Assembly (NCBI RefSeq): GCF_002806975.1
Contig: NZ_NIHD01000001.1
Coordinates: forward strand, 186,001 to 250,000
Length of the DNA stretch: 64,000 nucleotides
Direction of reading: 5' to 3'
Source: Marinobacter aromaticivorans
GTDB taxonomy: Bacteria > Pseudomonadota > Gammaproteobacteria > Pseudomonadales > Oleiphilaceae
The notes beneath the pieces were generated by a model, which worked only from the letters and a program-made list of their open reading frames with translations, was not told the origin of the DNA and searched no databases. Positions 18,987 to 28,670 of this stretch are shown here, one piece after another. Every line of letters begins with the position of its first letter. Position 1 is the first letter of the stretch. A program made the position numbers and the translations under genes.

Positions 18987-19922
18987 ATGAAAGCCGTATT
19001 TCTTGATGCCCTTACACTTGGCAATGACGTGGACCTGGCGCCGGTGGAACGGATCACCGGGGGCCTTGTCAAATATGATGCCACATCCTCGGAAGAGGTG
19101 GCGGAGCGGATCCGCGGTTTTGATACGGTTCTGGTGAACAAAGTCAGGCTTGAGCGTGAGCATATTGAAAGTTGCCCGGAGCTGAAAACCATTGCTGTTG
19201 TGGCCACAGGGCTGGACAATATTGATCAGGAGGCGGCCAGGGAGCATGGCGTGCGCGTTCTTAACGTAGCCAACTACGGGCGTTCCACCGTGGCGCAACA
19301 CACCATGGCGCTGATGCTGGCACTGGCAACACGCCTGCTGGATTACCATCGCGATGTGCAGGCCGGTCGCTGGGCTGAAAGTGACATGTTCTGCCTGATG
19401 AACCACCCGATCATGGAGCTTGAGGGCCGCACCCTGGGCATTCTTGGTTACGGCGATCTCGGGCAGGGTGTTGCCGAAAGGGCGAAAGCCTTCGGCATGA
19501 ACATACTTCTGGGCGCGCGCCCCGGGCAGCCCGCCGGAGAAAAAGACGGTTACCCCAGAGTCCCGCTGGATGAGCTGCTGCCCCGGGTAGATGTCCTTTC
19601 ACTTCATTGCCTGCTCACTGATGAAACCCGCAACATAATAGGCACCCGGGAGTTGCGGATGATGAAGCCGGAGGCCCTGCTGATTAACACCAGTCGCGGT
19701 GGGCTGGTAAACGAGGCCGCCCTGGCAGAGGCGCTACGTGAAGGCGTTATCGGGGGCGCCGGGTTTGATGTGCTGACCGAAGAGCCGCCGCGCAGAGGTA
19801 ATCCCCTGCTGGCGGATGATATTCCTAACCTGATAATTACGCCCCACTCGGCCTGGGCCAGCCGCGAAGCCCGGCAGCGGATCGTGGATATTACGGCGCG
19901 GAACCTCGGCAAAATATCGTGA
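18987..19922 (+). CDS. D-isomer-specific 2-hydroxyacid dehydrogenase
   Basis: NAD(P)-dependent dehydrogenase of 311 residues of the D-glycerate/hydroxypyruvate reductase group. It has the nucleotide-binding motif GILGYGDLGQGVAERAKAFG (about residue 150), substrate Arg in NTSRGGLVNEAAL, and the catalytic His in ITPHSAWAS near residue 285. Start at 18987 follows AAGGAG. The hydroxyacid used cannot be told from sequence. D-glycerate or hydroxypyruvate is the best guess. It lies 19 bp upstream of a lipoprotein gene but is functionally unrelated to it. Confidence 0.9.
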   Translation: MKAVFLDALTLGNDVDLAPVERITGGLVKYDATSSEEVAERIRGFDTVLVNKVRLEREHIESCPELKTIAVVATGLDNIDQEAAREHGVRVLNVANYGRSTVAQHTMALMLALATRLLDYHRDVQAGRWAESDMFCLMNHPIMELEGRTLGILGYGDLGQGVAERAKAFGMNILLGARPGQPAGEKDGYPRVPLDELLPRVDVLSLHCLLTDETRNIIGTRELRMMKPEALLINTSRGGLVNEAALAEALREGVIGGAGFDVLTEEPPRRGNPLLADDIPNLIITPHSAWASREARQRIVDITARNLGKIS

Positions 19923-19941
19923 CGTATCAGGAGGTCACGAT

Positions 19942-21417
19942 TTGAAAAAATTCCGATATCGGATTCTGGCCACGCTGATGGCAACCCTGATATCAGGGTG
20001 CTCGTCGTTTCAGCACCGGGATCAGCTGGCTGCGTTCAACTCGGCTTATACTGCTGGCGACTACGACACGGCGCTAAACGTGGTGAGATTCCCGGAGGAT
20101 AAACGCAGACCGGTCGATGCCCGGGAGCACTTGCTGGAGTTGCTGCACCAGGGCGAAATGTATCGTCTGACAGGTCGTTATGATGAATCCGTAAAGGCCT
20201 ATGATCTGGCAGAAGATGGAATGAAATACCTCGACACCACGGGATTGCTGGCAAGCGCCACGGAAGGCTTGATGGCGGTGATGATTAACGACTCACAGCG
20301 TGACTACGAGGCGTTAATGTCTGAGGCCGTTCTGGTGAACACGTACAAGGCCCTGGCATTTCTGGCTGCAGGGAACAGTGAGTATGCAAGGGTTGAGTTT
20401 AACCGGGCTGATGACCGGACCCGGCGTGCTGTTGATTTTTTCCGCAAGGAAATTGCAGAACAGCAGACAGCTTTGAGTCGAGAGGCCCGGAGCGGAAACC
20501 TGAAAGCCGCTACGGTTCGCGAAAGCCTGGATGACAGGCGTTTTCAGTCGGCGGTTGACAGCCAATACGGGGCACCTGCGGGTTGGTCGGTTTTTCCGGA
20601 GTTTATTGTGCCGGCAAGCACCTGGCTTCACGGCATCTACTTTCTTGCCAATGCTTCCGGTGGTGGGGATTATGAGCGGGCAGCCACCTCGCTCACGCGT
20701 GTGGCTCAAATGCGCCCGGAGAGCAGCGTGCTGCAGGCTGACGCGAAACTGGCGAGTGCTCTCGCCTCGGGCGCGCAGAGCCTGAAGGATTTGCCGCCGC
20801 AGGTATGGATTGTGTACGAAAACGGGTTGGGCCCGATTCTGAAGGAATCGCGACTGGATGTGCCACTGGTTGTTGTACGCGGAACCCAACAGGCGCCGGC
20901 ATATGTCGGTATTGCATTACCCGAGTATACTGAAAGAGCTGCGGTGCCCGGTGGAATCAGCGTGGCAAATGCAGCCGGTGAGGTTATAACAACCGAGCGT
21001 ATCTCGGACATGGGCAAGGTTGTCCGCACTGAAATGAGAGAAAGGTTCCCGGGAGTGCTTGCCCGGGCGGTCGCATCTGCAGTAGGCAAAGCACTTCTCC
21101 AGAGCGAGGCATTGGAGCAGTTTGGTCCCTGGGGACAGCTTTTTGCATCCCTGTACACGGTTGCAACCACCCAGGCTGATCTGCGCAGCTGGCAGGCATT
21201 ACCGGACCATTGGCAGGCGGCCCGAATCAACCGCCCGGAGAACGGACGTTTGACACTGCTGAACCACAAGGGCGAGCCGTTGGGCGAGCTGGACATTCCG
21301 CAACAGGCCTTCACGCTGGTGTATGTGAAGCGGCCAACGTTGCAGGCTCCGGCAACGGTTATGATCATGGACTTGCAGGGCCAGACTGCAGCCACGTTCA
21401 GGCGCATGCACGAGTAG
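19942..21417 (+). CDS. COG3014-type lipoprotein with tetratricopeptide-like N-terminal half
   Basis: Lipoprotein of 491 residues with signal peptide and lipobox LISGC at residues 16-20. A helical repeat region (about 25-150, AFNSAYTAGDYDTAL and later helices) resembles TPR units. The C-terminal half is of the COG3014 family, unknown in function. The start is TTG at 19942 with a perfect AGGAGG seven bases upstream. It heads a group with a YcfL-like and an LpoB-like lipoprotein, so a role in cell-envelope or peptidoglycan-synthase control is plausible by association. Confidence 0.85.
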   Translation: MKKFRYRILATLMATLISGCSSFQHRDQLAAFNSAYTAGDYDTALNVVRFPEDKRRPVDAREHLLELLHQGEMYRLTGRYDESVKAYDLAEDGMKYLDTTGLLASATEGLMAVMINDSQRDYEALMSEAVLVNTYKALAFLAAGNSEYARVEFNRADDRTRRAVDFFRKEIAEQQTALSREARSGNLKAATVRESLDDRRFQSAVDSQYGAPAGWSVFPEFIVPASTWLHGIYFLANASGGGDYERAATSLTRVAQMRPESSVLQADAKLASALASGAQSLKDLPPQVWIVYENGLGPILKESRLDVPLVVVRGTQQAPAYVGIALPEYTERAAVPGGISVANAAGEVITTERISDMGKVVRTEMRERFPGVLARAVASAVGKALLQSEALEQFGPWGQLFASLYTVATTQADLRSWQALPDHWQAARINRPENGRLTLLNHKGEPLGELDIPQQAFTLVYVKRPTLQAPATVMIMDLQGQTAATFRRMHE

Positions 21418-21510
21418 GTTCAGGCGCATGGGTAATTTGGGCGATCACAGTGAAGTAACGCGGGTTTCTGGATTCAGTTTTCAATACATCGGAAAAGCAG
21501 GGTGCACTTT

Positions 21511-21900
21511 ATGAAAATACTACTGTTAGCCAGCATGCTGGTTCTTGGCCTGGCAGGTTGCGCCTCACCGCCGGAAACCCGGCCACTGAGTGAGAGGCAG
21601 AACCTGAAGGTAGACCCGGAAGTGGTCTACACCATGGCGGTAACTGAGCTCTTTGAGAAGCGCCTGGTGCAGCCCGGTGGCGACACTCTTCTGCAGGTTC
21701 AGTTCGCAGTGGAGGCGAGATCAGACACAGAGCTGGCCTGGAAGGTGACCTGGTTCGATGACAGCGGCATGGTTGTTGAAGGCGTTGGTGAAGGCTACCG
21801 CAAAGCAACTCTGGTAACCGGGCAGGTGCGCTACTTTAAAGCTACGGCCCCTCATGCCCGCGTAACCAGTTACCAGCTGCACCTTCGTGAACCCAAATAA
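21511..21900 (+). CDS. YcfL-family (DUF1425) lipoprotein
   Basis: Lipoprotein of 129 residues. It has a signal peptide with lipobox LAGC (residues 13-16) and a C-terminal beta-rich domain of the DUF1425/YcfL family (about 45-125, with ELAWKVTWFDDSGMVVEG). An in-frame GTG three codons earlier is possible. I use ATG 21511, about eight bases after AGGG. In E. coli ycfL also precedes lpoB. Function unknown, but conserved linkage suggests it assists LpoB or penicillin-binding proteins. Confidence 0.85.
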   Translation: MKILLLASMLVLGLAGCASPPETRPLSERQNLKVDPEVVYTMAVTELFEKRLVQPGGDTLLQVQFAVEARSDTELAWKVTWFDDSGMVVEGVGEGYRKATLVTGQVRYFKATAPHARVTSYQLHLREPK

Positions 21901-21912
21901 AAGGAAAGTCCC

Positions 21913-22515
21913 ATGTTGTTACGTGCTCTTGCGATCCTGACCAGCCTCGCTGTTATTGCCGGCTGTGCTACCCCTACGCGCTATGTAGACCCGGCCGCCG
22001 ACGACGGCCCTGTGGCTATGACCATGGACTACCGGGATTTTGAAAAAGCCGCCACAGATGCGGTAGAGGATATGCTTGCCAGCGGCGCCGTCGATAACCC
22101 TGATGGTGGCCGTTACATCATGGTAGTAAGCCGTATTACCAACGACACCATGCAGCGTATTGATACCGACCAGCTCACCAAAAAAATCCGCGTGGCGCTG
22201 TTGCGTTCAGGGAAAGTGGTAACCACCACGGCAGTTGGTCTTGACGGCGCTGAAGACGAGATGGCCATGAAAGCCCGGGAATTGCGCGATTCAGAGGAGT
22301 TTGACCAGTCTGGCGTTCAGGGCAGGGGCACGCTGCAGGCGCCGGACCTGAGCCTTTCTGGCAAGATTCTTCAGCGCAATCACCGGGTGGGCAAGGAGCA
22401 GCAGGTGGAGTACTACATCCAGCTTTCACTGACCGACCTGGCTTCCGGTCTGGCTATCTGGGAGGGCGAAACGCCGATCATAAAGCGTGGATCGAATAAG
22501 GCCGTTTCCTGGTAG
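21913..22515 (+). CDS. lpoB: LpoB-like activator of penicillin-binding protein
   Basis: Outer-membrane lipoprotein of 200 residues of the LpoB/COG3417 family. In Enterobacteria LpoB reaches through the periplasm to stimulate PBP1b. The signal peptide has lipobox IAGC (residues 15-18). The LpoB fold is marked by RYIMVVSRITNDTMQRIDTDQLTKKI (region near residue 70, shown only to locate it), then LSLSGKILQRN and IWEGETPIIKRG at the end. It lies 12 bp after the ycfL-like gene and is surely co-transcribed. Confidence 0.88.
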   Translation: MLLRALAILTSLAVIAGCATPTRYVDPAADDGPVAMTMDYRDFEKAATDAVEDMLASGAVDNPDGGRYIMVVSRITNDTMQRIDTDQLTKKIRVALLRSGKVVTTTAVGLDGAEDEMAMKARELRDSEEFDQSGVQGRGTLQAPDLSLSGKILQRNHRVGKEQQVEYYIQLSLTDLASGLAIWEGETPIIKRGSNKAVSW

Positions 22516-22608
22516 CCTGCTTTCCTCTCGGGAGTAAAGTAGGCCATACTGATTCTGTTTCGTATCCGTTGCGGGATACCGTCGCCTTATTTGAAAACAG
22601 GATGTTAC

Positions 22609-23943
22609 GTGGCTTCATTCCAATTTAAAGAGCGTCTGCAGGCTGCAGAAGACTGGATTCTTGCAAACCCTAACCCGCCCCAGAACTGGCCCTGGACCTG
22701 GCTGTACAAAGTGGGGCGTTCGGCTTATGCCTTGATGCGGGATGTTATCAGCGGGCAGCTAACGCTCCATGCCATGAGCCTGGTATACACCACGCTGCTC
22801 AGCATTGTGCCACTGCTGGCGTTGAGTTTTTCCGTGCTGAAAGCGCTGGGAGTGCATCAGCGTATGGAGCCGTTCCTGTTTCAGTTTTTTCAGCCCATGG
22901 GCCCCCAGGGAGTTCAAATGGCCGAGCGCATTCTCGGCTTCGTGGATAACATGAAAGTGGGGGTGCTGGGCTCCGTAGGCCTGGCGCTTCTGGTGTACAC
23001 AGTAGTATCCCTGGTGCAGAAAATCGAACGCTCGTTCAATATGATCTGGCGTGTGCCCGAGATGCGTTCTGTGGCCCAGAGGTTCAGTAACTACCTGAGC
23101 GTTATCATGGTCGGCCCGCTGCTGATGGTGTCCGCCATCGGGGTGAGCGCTACCATCTTCTCCTCATCCTTTGTCCAGACTCTCATTGCCATCGAGCCAT
23201 TCGGCTCACTGATTCTTGCAATCAGCCGGTTTGCCCCGTTCTTTCTTGTGGTCGGTGCCTTCATCTTTGTGTATGTGTTTATGCCCAATACCCGCGTGCA
23301 GTTGCGCTATGCTGCAATCGGGGGGCTGGTTGCGGGGGTTTCCTGGCAGGCAGCGGGGATGCTGTTTGCCTCGTTTGTGGCCGGTTCTGCCAAGTACGCC
23401 GCGATTTATTCCAGCTTTGCGATTGGCATCATCATGCTGATCTGGATTTACCTGAACTGGATGATTCTGCTTCTGGGCGCCAGCCTGGCATTTTATCTGC
23501 AAAACCCCGGCTCGGTTGCCAAGCGCACTCATGTTCAGTTATCACCGGAACTGCAGGAAAAGGTCGCATTAGCCATGATGTGGATGGTTGCGCGCCCATT
23601 CAGCGAGGGCAAGAAAGCTCCGCAACAGGAAGCTTTGGAGCAGGCACTGCGCGTACCCGGTGAAGTAACCCGTGGTGTGAGCGACAAGCTGATTCGCGCA
23701 GGATTGCTCTCCCTGGCAGGGCGTCAGGGCGATCAGCTGGTTCCGGGCCGGGCTCTGGATCTGATTACCGTAGGTGATGTACTCACGGCTGTTCGCCACG
23801 ATGAAGACCGGGTGGTAGACCGGTTACCCCCGGTGTTTCCCGAGGAGTTGCTCAAGGGGGAGCGAGAGAACGAATCCACAACCTTCGCAACGCTGCTGCA
23901 CGGCAGTGCGGGCTCCGATATCAGCCCCGGGCACCCTCGCTGA
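22609..23943 (+). CDS. YihY/virulence factor BrkB family membrane protein
   Basis: Polytopic inner-membrane protein of 444 residues with six predicted hydrophobic segments between about residues 45 and 300 (including SLVYTTLLSIVPLLALSFSV and FIFVYVFMPN). A cytoplasmic C-terminal extension of 130 residues follows, resembling a winged helix. Long annotated as ribonuclease BN, but the family is a membrane family without shown RNase activity. I favour GTG at 22609 (AGGA upstream) over TTG at 22591. The 3' end overlaps the convergent HDOD gene by 23 bases. Confidence 0.88.
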   Translation: MASFQFKERLQAAEDWILANPNPPQNWPWTWLYKVGRSAYALMRDVISGQLTLHAMSLVYTTLLSIVPLLALSFSVLKALGVHQRMEPFLFQFFQPMGPQGVQMAERILGFVDNMKVGVLGSVGLALLVYTVVSLVQKIERSFNMIWRVPEMRSVAQRFSNYLSVIMVGPLLMVSAIGVSATIFSSSFVQTLIAIEPFGSLILAISRFAPFFLVVGAFIFVYVFMPNTRVQLRYAAIGGLVAGVSWQAAGMLFASFVAGSAKYAAIYSSFAIGIIMLIWIYLNWMILLLGASLAFYLQNPGSVAKRTHVQLSPELQEKVALAMMWMVARPFSEGKKAPQQEALEQALRVPGEVTRGVSDKLIRAGLLSLAGRQGDQLVPGRALDLITVGDVLTAVRHDEDRVVDRLPPVFPEELLKGERENESTTFATLLHGSAGSDISPGHPR

Positions 23944-24961
23944 GAACAGCCTTCAGGGAGGCCCGCACCCGCCCGGTCTGTTCCGGGGTGAGATGCACGA
24001 TTTTTTCCAGATCTTCCTCGGGCATGTTTCGCTGGTGGGCATGGCGTAGCACTTCGCGGCTGGCTATGACCATGCCATCAATCAGGGTTGCCTGTTCCTG
24101 ATCGGGCACCGGACGCTCTGCGACCATAAGGTAGGAATGGTATTTGGGGGGCAGGTTCCATTCGCTGGCAATGAGTTGGCAGGTTCTCCATTGGAAGCGT
24201 GTCAGCGCATCGCGGATCAGGGCTATGCCGGGGTCGCCGTCGCCGCGCTGCGACCGTAATATCTGCTGAAGCTCCCTGCGAATAGTGATATAGGAAAGCG
24301 CCGGCAACAGCCCAACGGTAAAGTAGCCACTGGCATCTTCACCACGGAGCTTTGCGATAAATTCAGCGGCGCGGGCACAGGTAAGCCCCCAGCGCCAGGC
24401 TCTTTGCGCGAACAGCGCTTCCCTGCTGTTACGCGCTGTCATCATCGGGCGCATAACCGCTGCCGCAATAACATTGCGGATGCCGTCCATGCCAAGAACA
24501 AATATCGCCTGATCAACCGACTCTATGGTGTGATCTCCGGTACGAAAGTAAGGGCTGTTGGCAACCTGCAGTATCTGATCCGTCAAGGCAGGATCGCCCA
24601 GTATGATCTGGCTGAGCTTTTGGCGACCGCCCGATTCGTCTGATAGCGCTTTCATCAACATGGGAATGGTCAAGGGCTGCCTTGGCAGCTCTTCCATTTT
24701 GTTGTTCGACAGGCGGTATTCAAGTTCCTGGAGCGCCTTGTCTGGCAAGGCGTGTTCAGCGCGCAGGTTGGCGGGGCCAGTATCCAGTAGCCAGCAGAAC
24801 AGGTTTTCTTCAAGCTGCACCGACAGGCCTTGTGTGTTGTCTGCCGTATCGCCTGATGTGATGGTTTTTGCAGAATTAAACAGCCGTGCTTCGGTAGCCG
24901 GAGGAGGTGATGGTTTTGTTTTGGTGAAAAAATCTGCAATCCATGAAAAAAAGCCTGGCAT
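23921..24961 (-). CDS. HDOD-domain signalling protein
   Basis: Cytoplasmic protein of 346 residues. The HDOD domain (about residues 95-290) is recognisable by ILGDPALTDQILQVANSPYFR and SVDQAIFVLGMDGIRNVI. The catalytic HD pair of true phosphohydrolases is missing, as is usual for HDOD proteins, which act as scaffolds in signalling and motility. The start at 24961 follows GGAGG and gives the N-terminus MPGFFSWIADFF. Partner unknown. Confidence 0.85.
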   Translation of the reverse strand: MPGFFSWIADFFTKTKPSPPPATEARLFNSAKTITSGDTADNTQGLSVQLEENLFCWLLDTGPANLRAEHALPDKALQELEYRLSNNKMEELPRQPLTIPMLMKALSDESGGRQKLSQIILGDPALTDQILQVANSPYFRTGDHTIESVDQAIFVLGMDGIRNVIAAAVMRPMMTARNSREALFAQRAWRWGLTCARAAEFIAKLRGEDASGYFTVGLLPALSYITIRRELQQILRSQRGDGDPGIALIRDALTRFQWRTCQLIASEWNLPPKYHSYLMVAERPVPDQEQATLIDGMVIASREVLRHAHQRNMPEEDLEKIVHLTPEQTGRVRASLKAVLSEGARG

Positions 24962-25073
24962 CCGCTGCCTCCGGTTCAACCAGTCGTTAAAAAGTACGGA
25001 CCTGTGCCTCTCTGGAGTATAAAGATCCGTAACACGCTTGCACAGGCTAAAGCCGTTGCGGTTAGCTAACTGT

Positions 25074-26303
25074 TTACACCAGGGCCCCGCCAAATACAAA
25101 GACGAGTTGACAGATACCTGCCGCAAAACCCAGGGCCGCGCCCACAAGAATCAGTTTGATCTCATCCTCCTGAAAGCAGGGGCGCAGGAGATCCTGAAAC
25201 TCCTCGGACGAGAGTGCAACCATTCGCTCCACCATAATGGACTCAACGGCGCGGGCCCGGTCGGTCTCAAACATCGGGTTATTAAAGGAGGTTTTTGATA
25301 TCTCGATAGCCTTTTCGCCAACCCGGTTTTTCAGGGTGGCGAAGCCGGTTGGCCCGAAAGCCATCTGGGTGAGAGCTTTACCCATTCCGGCGGTTTCATC
25401 CACCAGTGGTTTGATGTGTTTTTTTACCATGTTGCGGGCGCGGTCACCCTTGGGGCCTTCCATTATGCCGTTGATGATATTGCCAACGGTAAGAATTTCG
25501 TGGGTAACTATGTGACAGAAGGATTCCGCCACTTCGGTCTGCCGTTTCAGGAACAGGCCCTGAATTCGGAAAGGCCCGATCTTTTTCGCGTGCAGAGGCC
25601 GGAAGATAACGTTCAGCGCAATCCAGTTGGTTGCCCAGCCCACCAGCAAACCGAAGAAGGGTAGCACCCACCAGCTTTGGTAAACGTACCATACGGCCAT
25701 CTGGATCAGGCCGAACAGAAAGCCGAAATAGAGCCCGGAGTTCACGATAAAACGGAACTCCGCATCGCCGCACTCCAGAAAGATCCGGTTCAGCAGTTGT
25801 TTGTCGACCGATAACCTCTCGATGACCATGGCTTTGATATCAAGCAGGTCTTCTATATTGTTCGAAACATCGCCGACCAGGTTATCCACCAGTTGCGGTG
25901 TGGACTTGCGTACCCGGTCGTAAACCATCTTCCGGGCAGAGGCGGGCAGGTTCTCCCAGAATGTGGGGTATTCCCTGAGCATCATTTCATCCACATATTC
26001 TTCGATGCGCGGCTCTACGGAGTGGATAATGTGGGTGGCGAGAACTTTGGGGTCGATCTGCTCGAAGATTTCCCGAACGGTGCCGATTTTGGAAATGGTG
26101 GCATCTACGCTGATGGCCGCCATTTTCGGTGCCTTTGAGGGGATAATGCCCTGCCAGCCCAGCAACGGCGGCTTGCCAACAAACTCCAGCGGGAAGAAGG
26201 TCATTTTGATGGCCAGCCAATTGGTGGTCCAGCCAATGAGGGCTGCAATAACGGGAATGCTGAGGTATTGCCAGAATTCCGGGTTGCTAAACAGGCTTGT
26301 CAT
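25074..26303 (-). CDS. DUF445 family inner-membrane protein
   Basis: Membrane protein of 409 residues with an N-terminal hydrophobic segment (about 12-35, containing GWTTNWLAIKM), a central pair (about 205-245, again with GWATNWIALNVI) and a C-terminal segment. The repeated GW-TNW-A motif and helical spacers are typical of DUF445. No function is established for the family. It is separated from the upstream rsmE gene on the same strand by hairpin element E2. Confidence 0.88.
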   Translation of the reverse strand: MTSLFSNPEFWQYLSIPVIAALIGWTTNWLAIKMTFFPLEFVGKPPLLGWQGIIPSKAPKMAAISVDATISKIGTVREIFEQIDPKVLATHIIHSVEPRIEEYVDEMMLREYPTFWENLPASARKMVYDRVRKSTPQLVDNLVGDVSNNIEDLLDIKAMVIERLSVDKQLLNRIFLECGDAEFRFIVNSGLYFGFLFGLIQMAVWYVYQSWWVLPFFGLLVGWATNWIALNVIFRPLHAKKIGPFRIQGLFLKRQTEVAESFCHIVTHEILTVGNIINGIMEGPKGDRARNMVKKHIKPLVDETAGMGKALTQMAFGPTGFATLKNRVGEKAIEISKTSFNNPMFETDRARAVESIMVERMVALSSEEFQDLLRPCFQEDEIKLILVGAALGFAAGICQLVFVFGGALV

Positions 26304-26341
26304 TCGGGGGTCGCGCTCTCTTTATATTCGGTATTTTGCAA

Positions 26342-26452
26342 GAGTGCGCGCAGGGCGGGCCTTCCAAAACACGCTGTGGATACGTCCGTGTACGCTCGGC
26401 TCCGCCATCCATGGCTCCGCACGGTTTTGGAAGGCCCGCCCTGCGCGCACTC
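26342..26452 (+). repeat. hairpin element E2 (variable perfect arms, conserved core), rsmE-DUF445 gap
   Basis: Perfect 29-bp inverted repeat (26342-26370 with 26424-26452) around a 53-nt loop, the longest stem of the four copies. The loop begins ACGCTGTGGATACGTCCG, identical to E1 for its first 28 nt except one final base. It then carries a second small hairpin, GCCAT-CC-ATGGC, flanked by two copies of GGCTCCGC. Arms differ from E1 in the outer 17 bp but share the arm end CAAAAC next to the loop. The core is on the plus strand although both flanking genes are on the minus strand. No T-tract follows on either side. Confidence 0.88.
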
Positions 26453-26570
26453 ACCAGCGGTCGAGTAGTCTTCAATCCCTAGTCTCGCACAATCGAGATA
26501 ATGTTTGTCGGTGCCGAAGCTGTCAATGACTGGGGTGCCAGCTTCAGGTGACAGATCGGCCTTGTGTGAG

Positions 26571-27305
26571 TCAGCTGCCAATATCTCCCCATAGCCATTG
26601 GCAAAGTGCCATCGCCGCTACCGGAGCAGTCTCTGTTCTGAGAACCCGTGGGCCAAGGGCCACCGGCAGAAATCCTTCGTTCTCTGCCTGAGCAATTTCC
26701 TCTGCCGTCAGCCCGCCTTCGGGGCCAATCATCAGGGCTATGCTGCTAGGCTTGTTTATGGATTCCAGTGACTTTGCGGTGCGGTGATGTAATACCAGGC
26801 GCAGATCGCAGTTCCGGGTGCGCTCAAGCCACTGTTCCACGGTCATAACCGGCAAAATTTCGGGTACCTTGGCGCGACCGCATTGCTCTGCGGCGCTTAT
26901 GGCAACCGATTGCCAGTGGCGCAGACGTTTGTCCTCCCGGTCACCTTTGAGTTTTATCTCACAGCGCTCGGTGGTGAGCGGCACGATGCACGTTACGCCC
27001 ATTTCCACCGCTTTCTGTACGGCGTAATCCATGCGGTCACCCTTGGATAAGGTCTGGCCAAGGATGATCTGCAGGGGTGGTTCCGTGTGGTTGGGCTCGG
27101 GTGCACCGACAAGCACCTCAACGCGCTTTTTTCCCGCTTCAGTAATGGTGGCCGGGTAGTCCTGGCCATCACCGTTGAACAGCCTTAACTCCTGCCCTGC
27201 CTGCATGCGCAATACCCGGCCAACATGCTGGGCAGCGTTTTCGTCCAGTTCAGCGTGAGAGCCTTCGCCCAGTGGCGAGTCGGTGTAGATTCTGGGGATG
27301 CGCAT
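26571..27305 (-). CDS. rsmE: 16S rRNA (uracil-1498-N3)-methyltransferase RsmE
   Basis: SPOUT-family methyltransferase of 244 residues that modifies U1498 of 16S rRNA. The N-terminal PUA-like domain (1-70) has HVGRVLRMQAGQELRLFNGDG. The C-terminal knot carries the SAM motifs LMIGPEGGLTAEEI and LGPRVLRTETAPVAA. Length is standard. It follows bioA by 15 bp, and the two probably share a transcript. Confidence 0.96.
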   Translation of the reverse strand: MRIPRIYTDSPLGEGSHAELDENAAQHVGRVLRMQAGQELRLFNGDGQDYPATITEAGKKRVEVLVGAPEPNHTEPPLQIILGQTLSKGDRMDYAVQKAVEMGVTCIVPLTTERCEIKLKGDREDKRLRHWQSVAISAAEQCGRAKVPEILPVMTVEQWLERTRNCDLRLVLHHRTAKSLESINKPSSIALMIGPEGGLTAEEIAQAENEGFLPVALGPRVLRTETAPVAAMALCQWLWGDIGS

Positions 27306-27320
27306 GTGTGTTTACCTTGA

Positions 27321-28670
27321 TCAGTCCCGAACGGCGATGTTGATGCCTTCGGTCGCGACCTGCGCCAGATGGCGGATCTGGTCTTCAGTGATGACGTAAG
27401 GCGGCATGAAGTAAACCACATTACCCAGGGGGCGAAGCAAGGCCTGGCGCGTGAGAGAGTGCTGATAAACGCGAACACCCCGGCGCTCCTGCCAGGGAAA
27501 CGGCGTTTTTGAGGCTTTGTCCTTCACCATTTCCACTGCGAGGGTCATGCCGTGCTGGCGAATATCCCCGACGTTGGGGTGGTCGGCAAGGTGCGCGACG
27601 GACTCCGCCATGCAGGCCGAGAGCCGGCGGTTGTTTTCGATCACGTTGTCATCCCGGAAGATGTCGAGTGTGGCCAGTGCCACGGCGCAGCCGATGGGAT
27701 TGCCAGTGTAGCTGTGGCTGTGCAGAAAGGCTTTCAGGGTTTCATAATCATCGTAAAAGGCGTTGTAAACGTTATTGGTGGTCAACACCACGGATAGCGG
27801 CAGGTAGCCGGCAGTCAGCCCTTTTGAAAGGCACATAAAGTCGGGCCTGATGCCGGATTGCTCGCAGGCGAACAGGGTGCCGGTGCGGCCAAAGCCGACC
27901 GCAATTTCATCGGCAATCAGGTGCACGTCGTAACGATCACAGGCTTCGCGCAGTCTGGTGTGGTAAATCGGATGGTGCATGCGCATGCCGCCGGCACACT
28001 GTATCAGCGGTTCCACCACAACCGCGCAGATTTCTTCATGTTTCTCTGCCAGCAGCTTTTCCATGGCTTCAAACTGGCGCAGGGCGTAGGCCTCGTCGGT
28101 TTCACCCTCCTCCTTGTTATACGCGTCCGGAGAAGGCGCGGTCAGCACTTCCATCAGCAACGGCTGGTAGGTGTCCTTGTACAAAGCCACATCACCCAGG
28201 GCCAGAGCACCCAAGGTTTCACCGTGGTAACTGTTGCTCAGGTTCACGAAGTTCTTCTTGCCGGGTTTTCCGAGGTTTTTCCAGTAGTGAAAGCTCATCT
28301 TGAGCGCCGCCTCTATTGCAGACGAACCGTTGTCGGCATAAAAGCATTTGTTGAGGCCTTCAGGAGTTACCTCAATGAGCCGTTCGGACAGATTGACCAC
28401 AGGTTCGTGGGTAAATCCCGCCAGAATGACGTGCTCCAGTTCGCTGATTTGCTTTTGAATCGCCGCATTGATTCGCGGGTTGGCGTGGCCGAAGAGGTTA
28501 ACCCACCAGGAACTGACGGCGTCGATAAACCGGTTATTTTCAAAATCCTCCAGCCAGACACCTTCGCCCCTTTTTATCGGCACCAGAGGGAGGGTTTCGT
28601 GGTCTTTCATCTGGGTACAGGGGTGCCACACGGATTTGAGGCCGCGGGCGACGAGGTCGGCATTACGCAT
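27321..28670 (-). CDS. bioA: adenosylmethionine-8-amino-7-oxononanoate aminotransferase
   Basis: PLP-dependent aminotransferase of biotin synthesis that makes 7,8-diaminopelargonate from KAPA using SAM as amino donor. The 449-residue protein has the PLP Lys in CLSKGLTAGYLP, Asp in LIADEIAVGFGRTG and the substrate-side WHPCTQMKDHE at the N-terminus. I place the start at 28670 (GGAG upstream) rather than 13 codons earlier. Other bio genes are not in the window. Confidence 0.95.
   Translation of the reverse strand: MRNADLVARGLKSVWHPCTQMKDHETLPLVPIKRGEGVWLEDFENNRFIDAVSSWWVNLFGHANPRINAAIQKQISELEHVILAGFTHEPVVNLSERLIEVTPEGLNKCFYADNGSSAIEAALKMSFHYWKNLGKPGKKNFVNLSNSYHGETLGALALGDVALYKDTYQPLLMEVLTAPSPDAYNKEEGETDEAYALRQFEAMEKLLAEKHEEICAVVVEPLIQCAGGMRMHHPIYHTRLREACDRYDVHLIADEIAVGFGRTGTLFACEQSGIRPDFMCLSKGLTAGYLPLSVVLTTNNVYNAFYDDYETLKAFLHSHSYTGNPIGCAVALATLDIFRDDNVIENNRRLSACMAESVAHLADHPNVGDIRQHGMTLAVEMVKDKASKTPFPWQERRGVRVYQHSLTRQALLRPLGNVVYFMPPYVITEDQIRHLAQVATEGINIAVRD

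Noticed and set aside
26342..26452. Rho-independent terminator reading of the four hairpins
   Set aside because: Stems are far longer than usual, loops are 38-54 nt, and no T-tract follows on either strand; E1 already has a proper terminator just before it.
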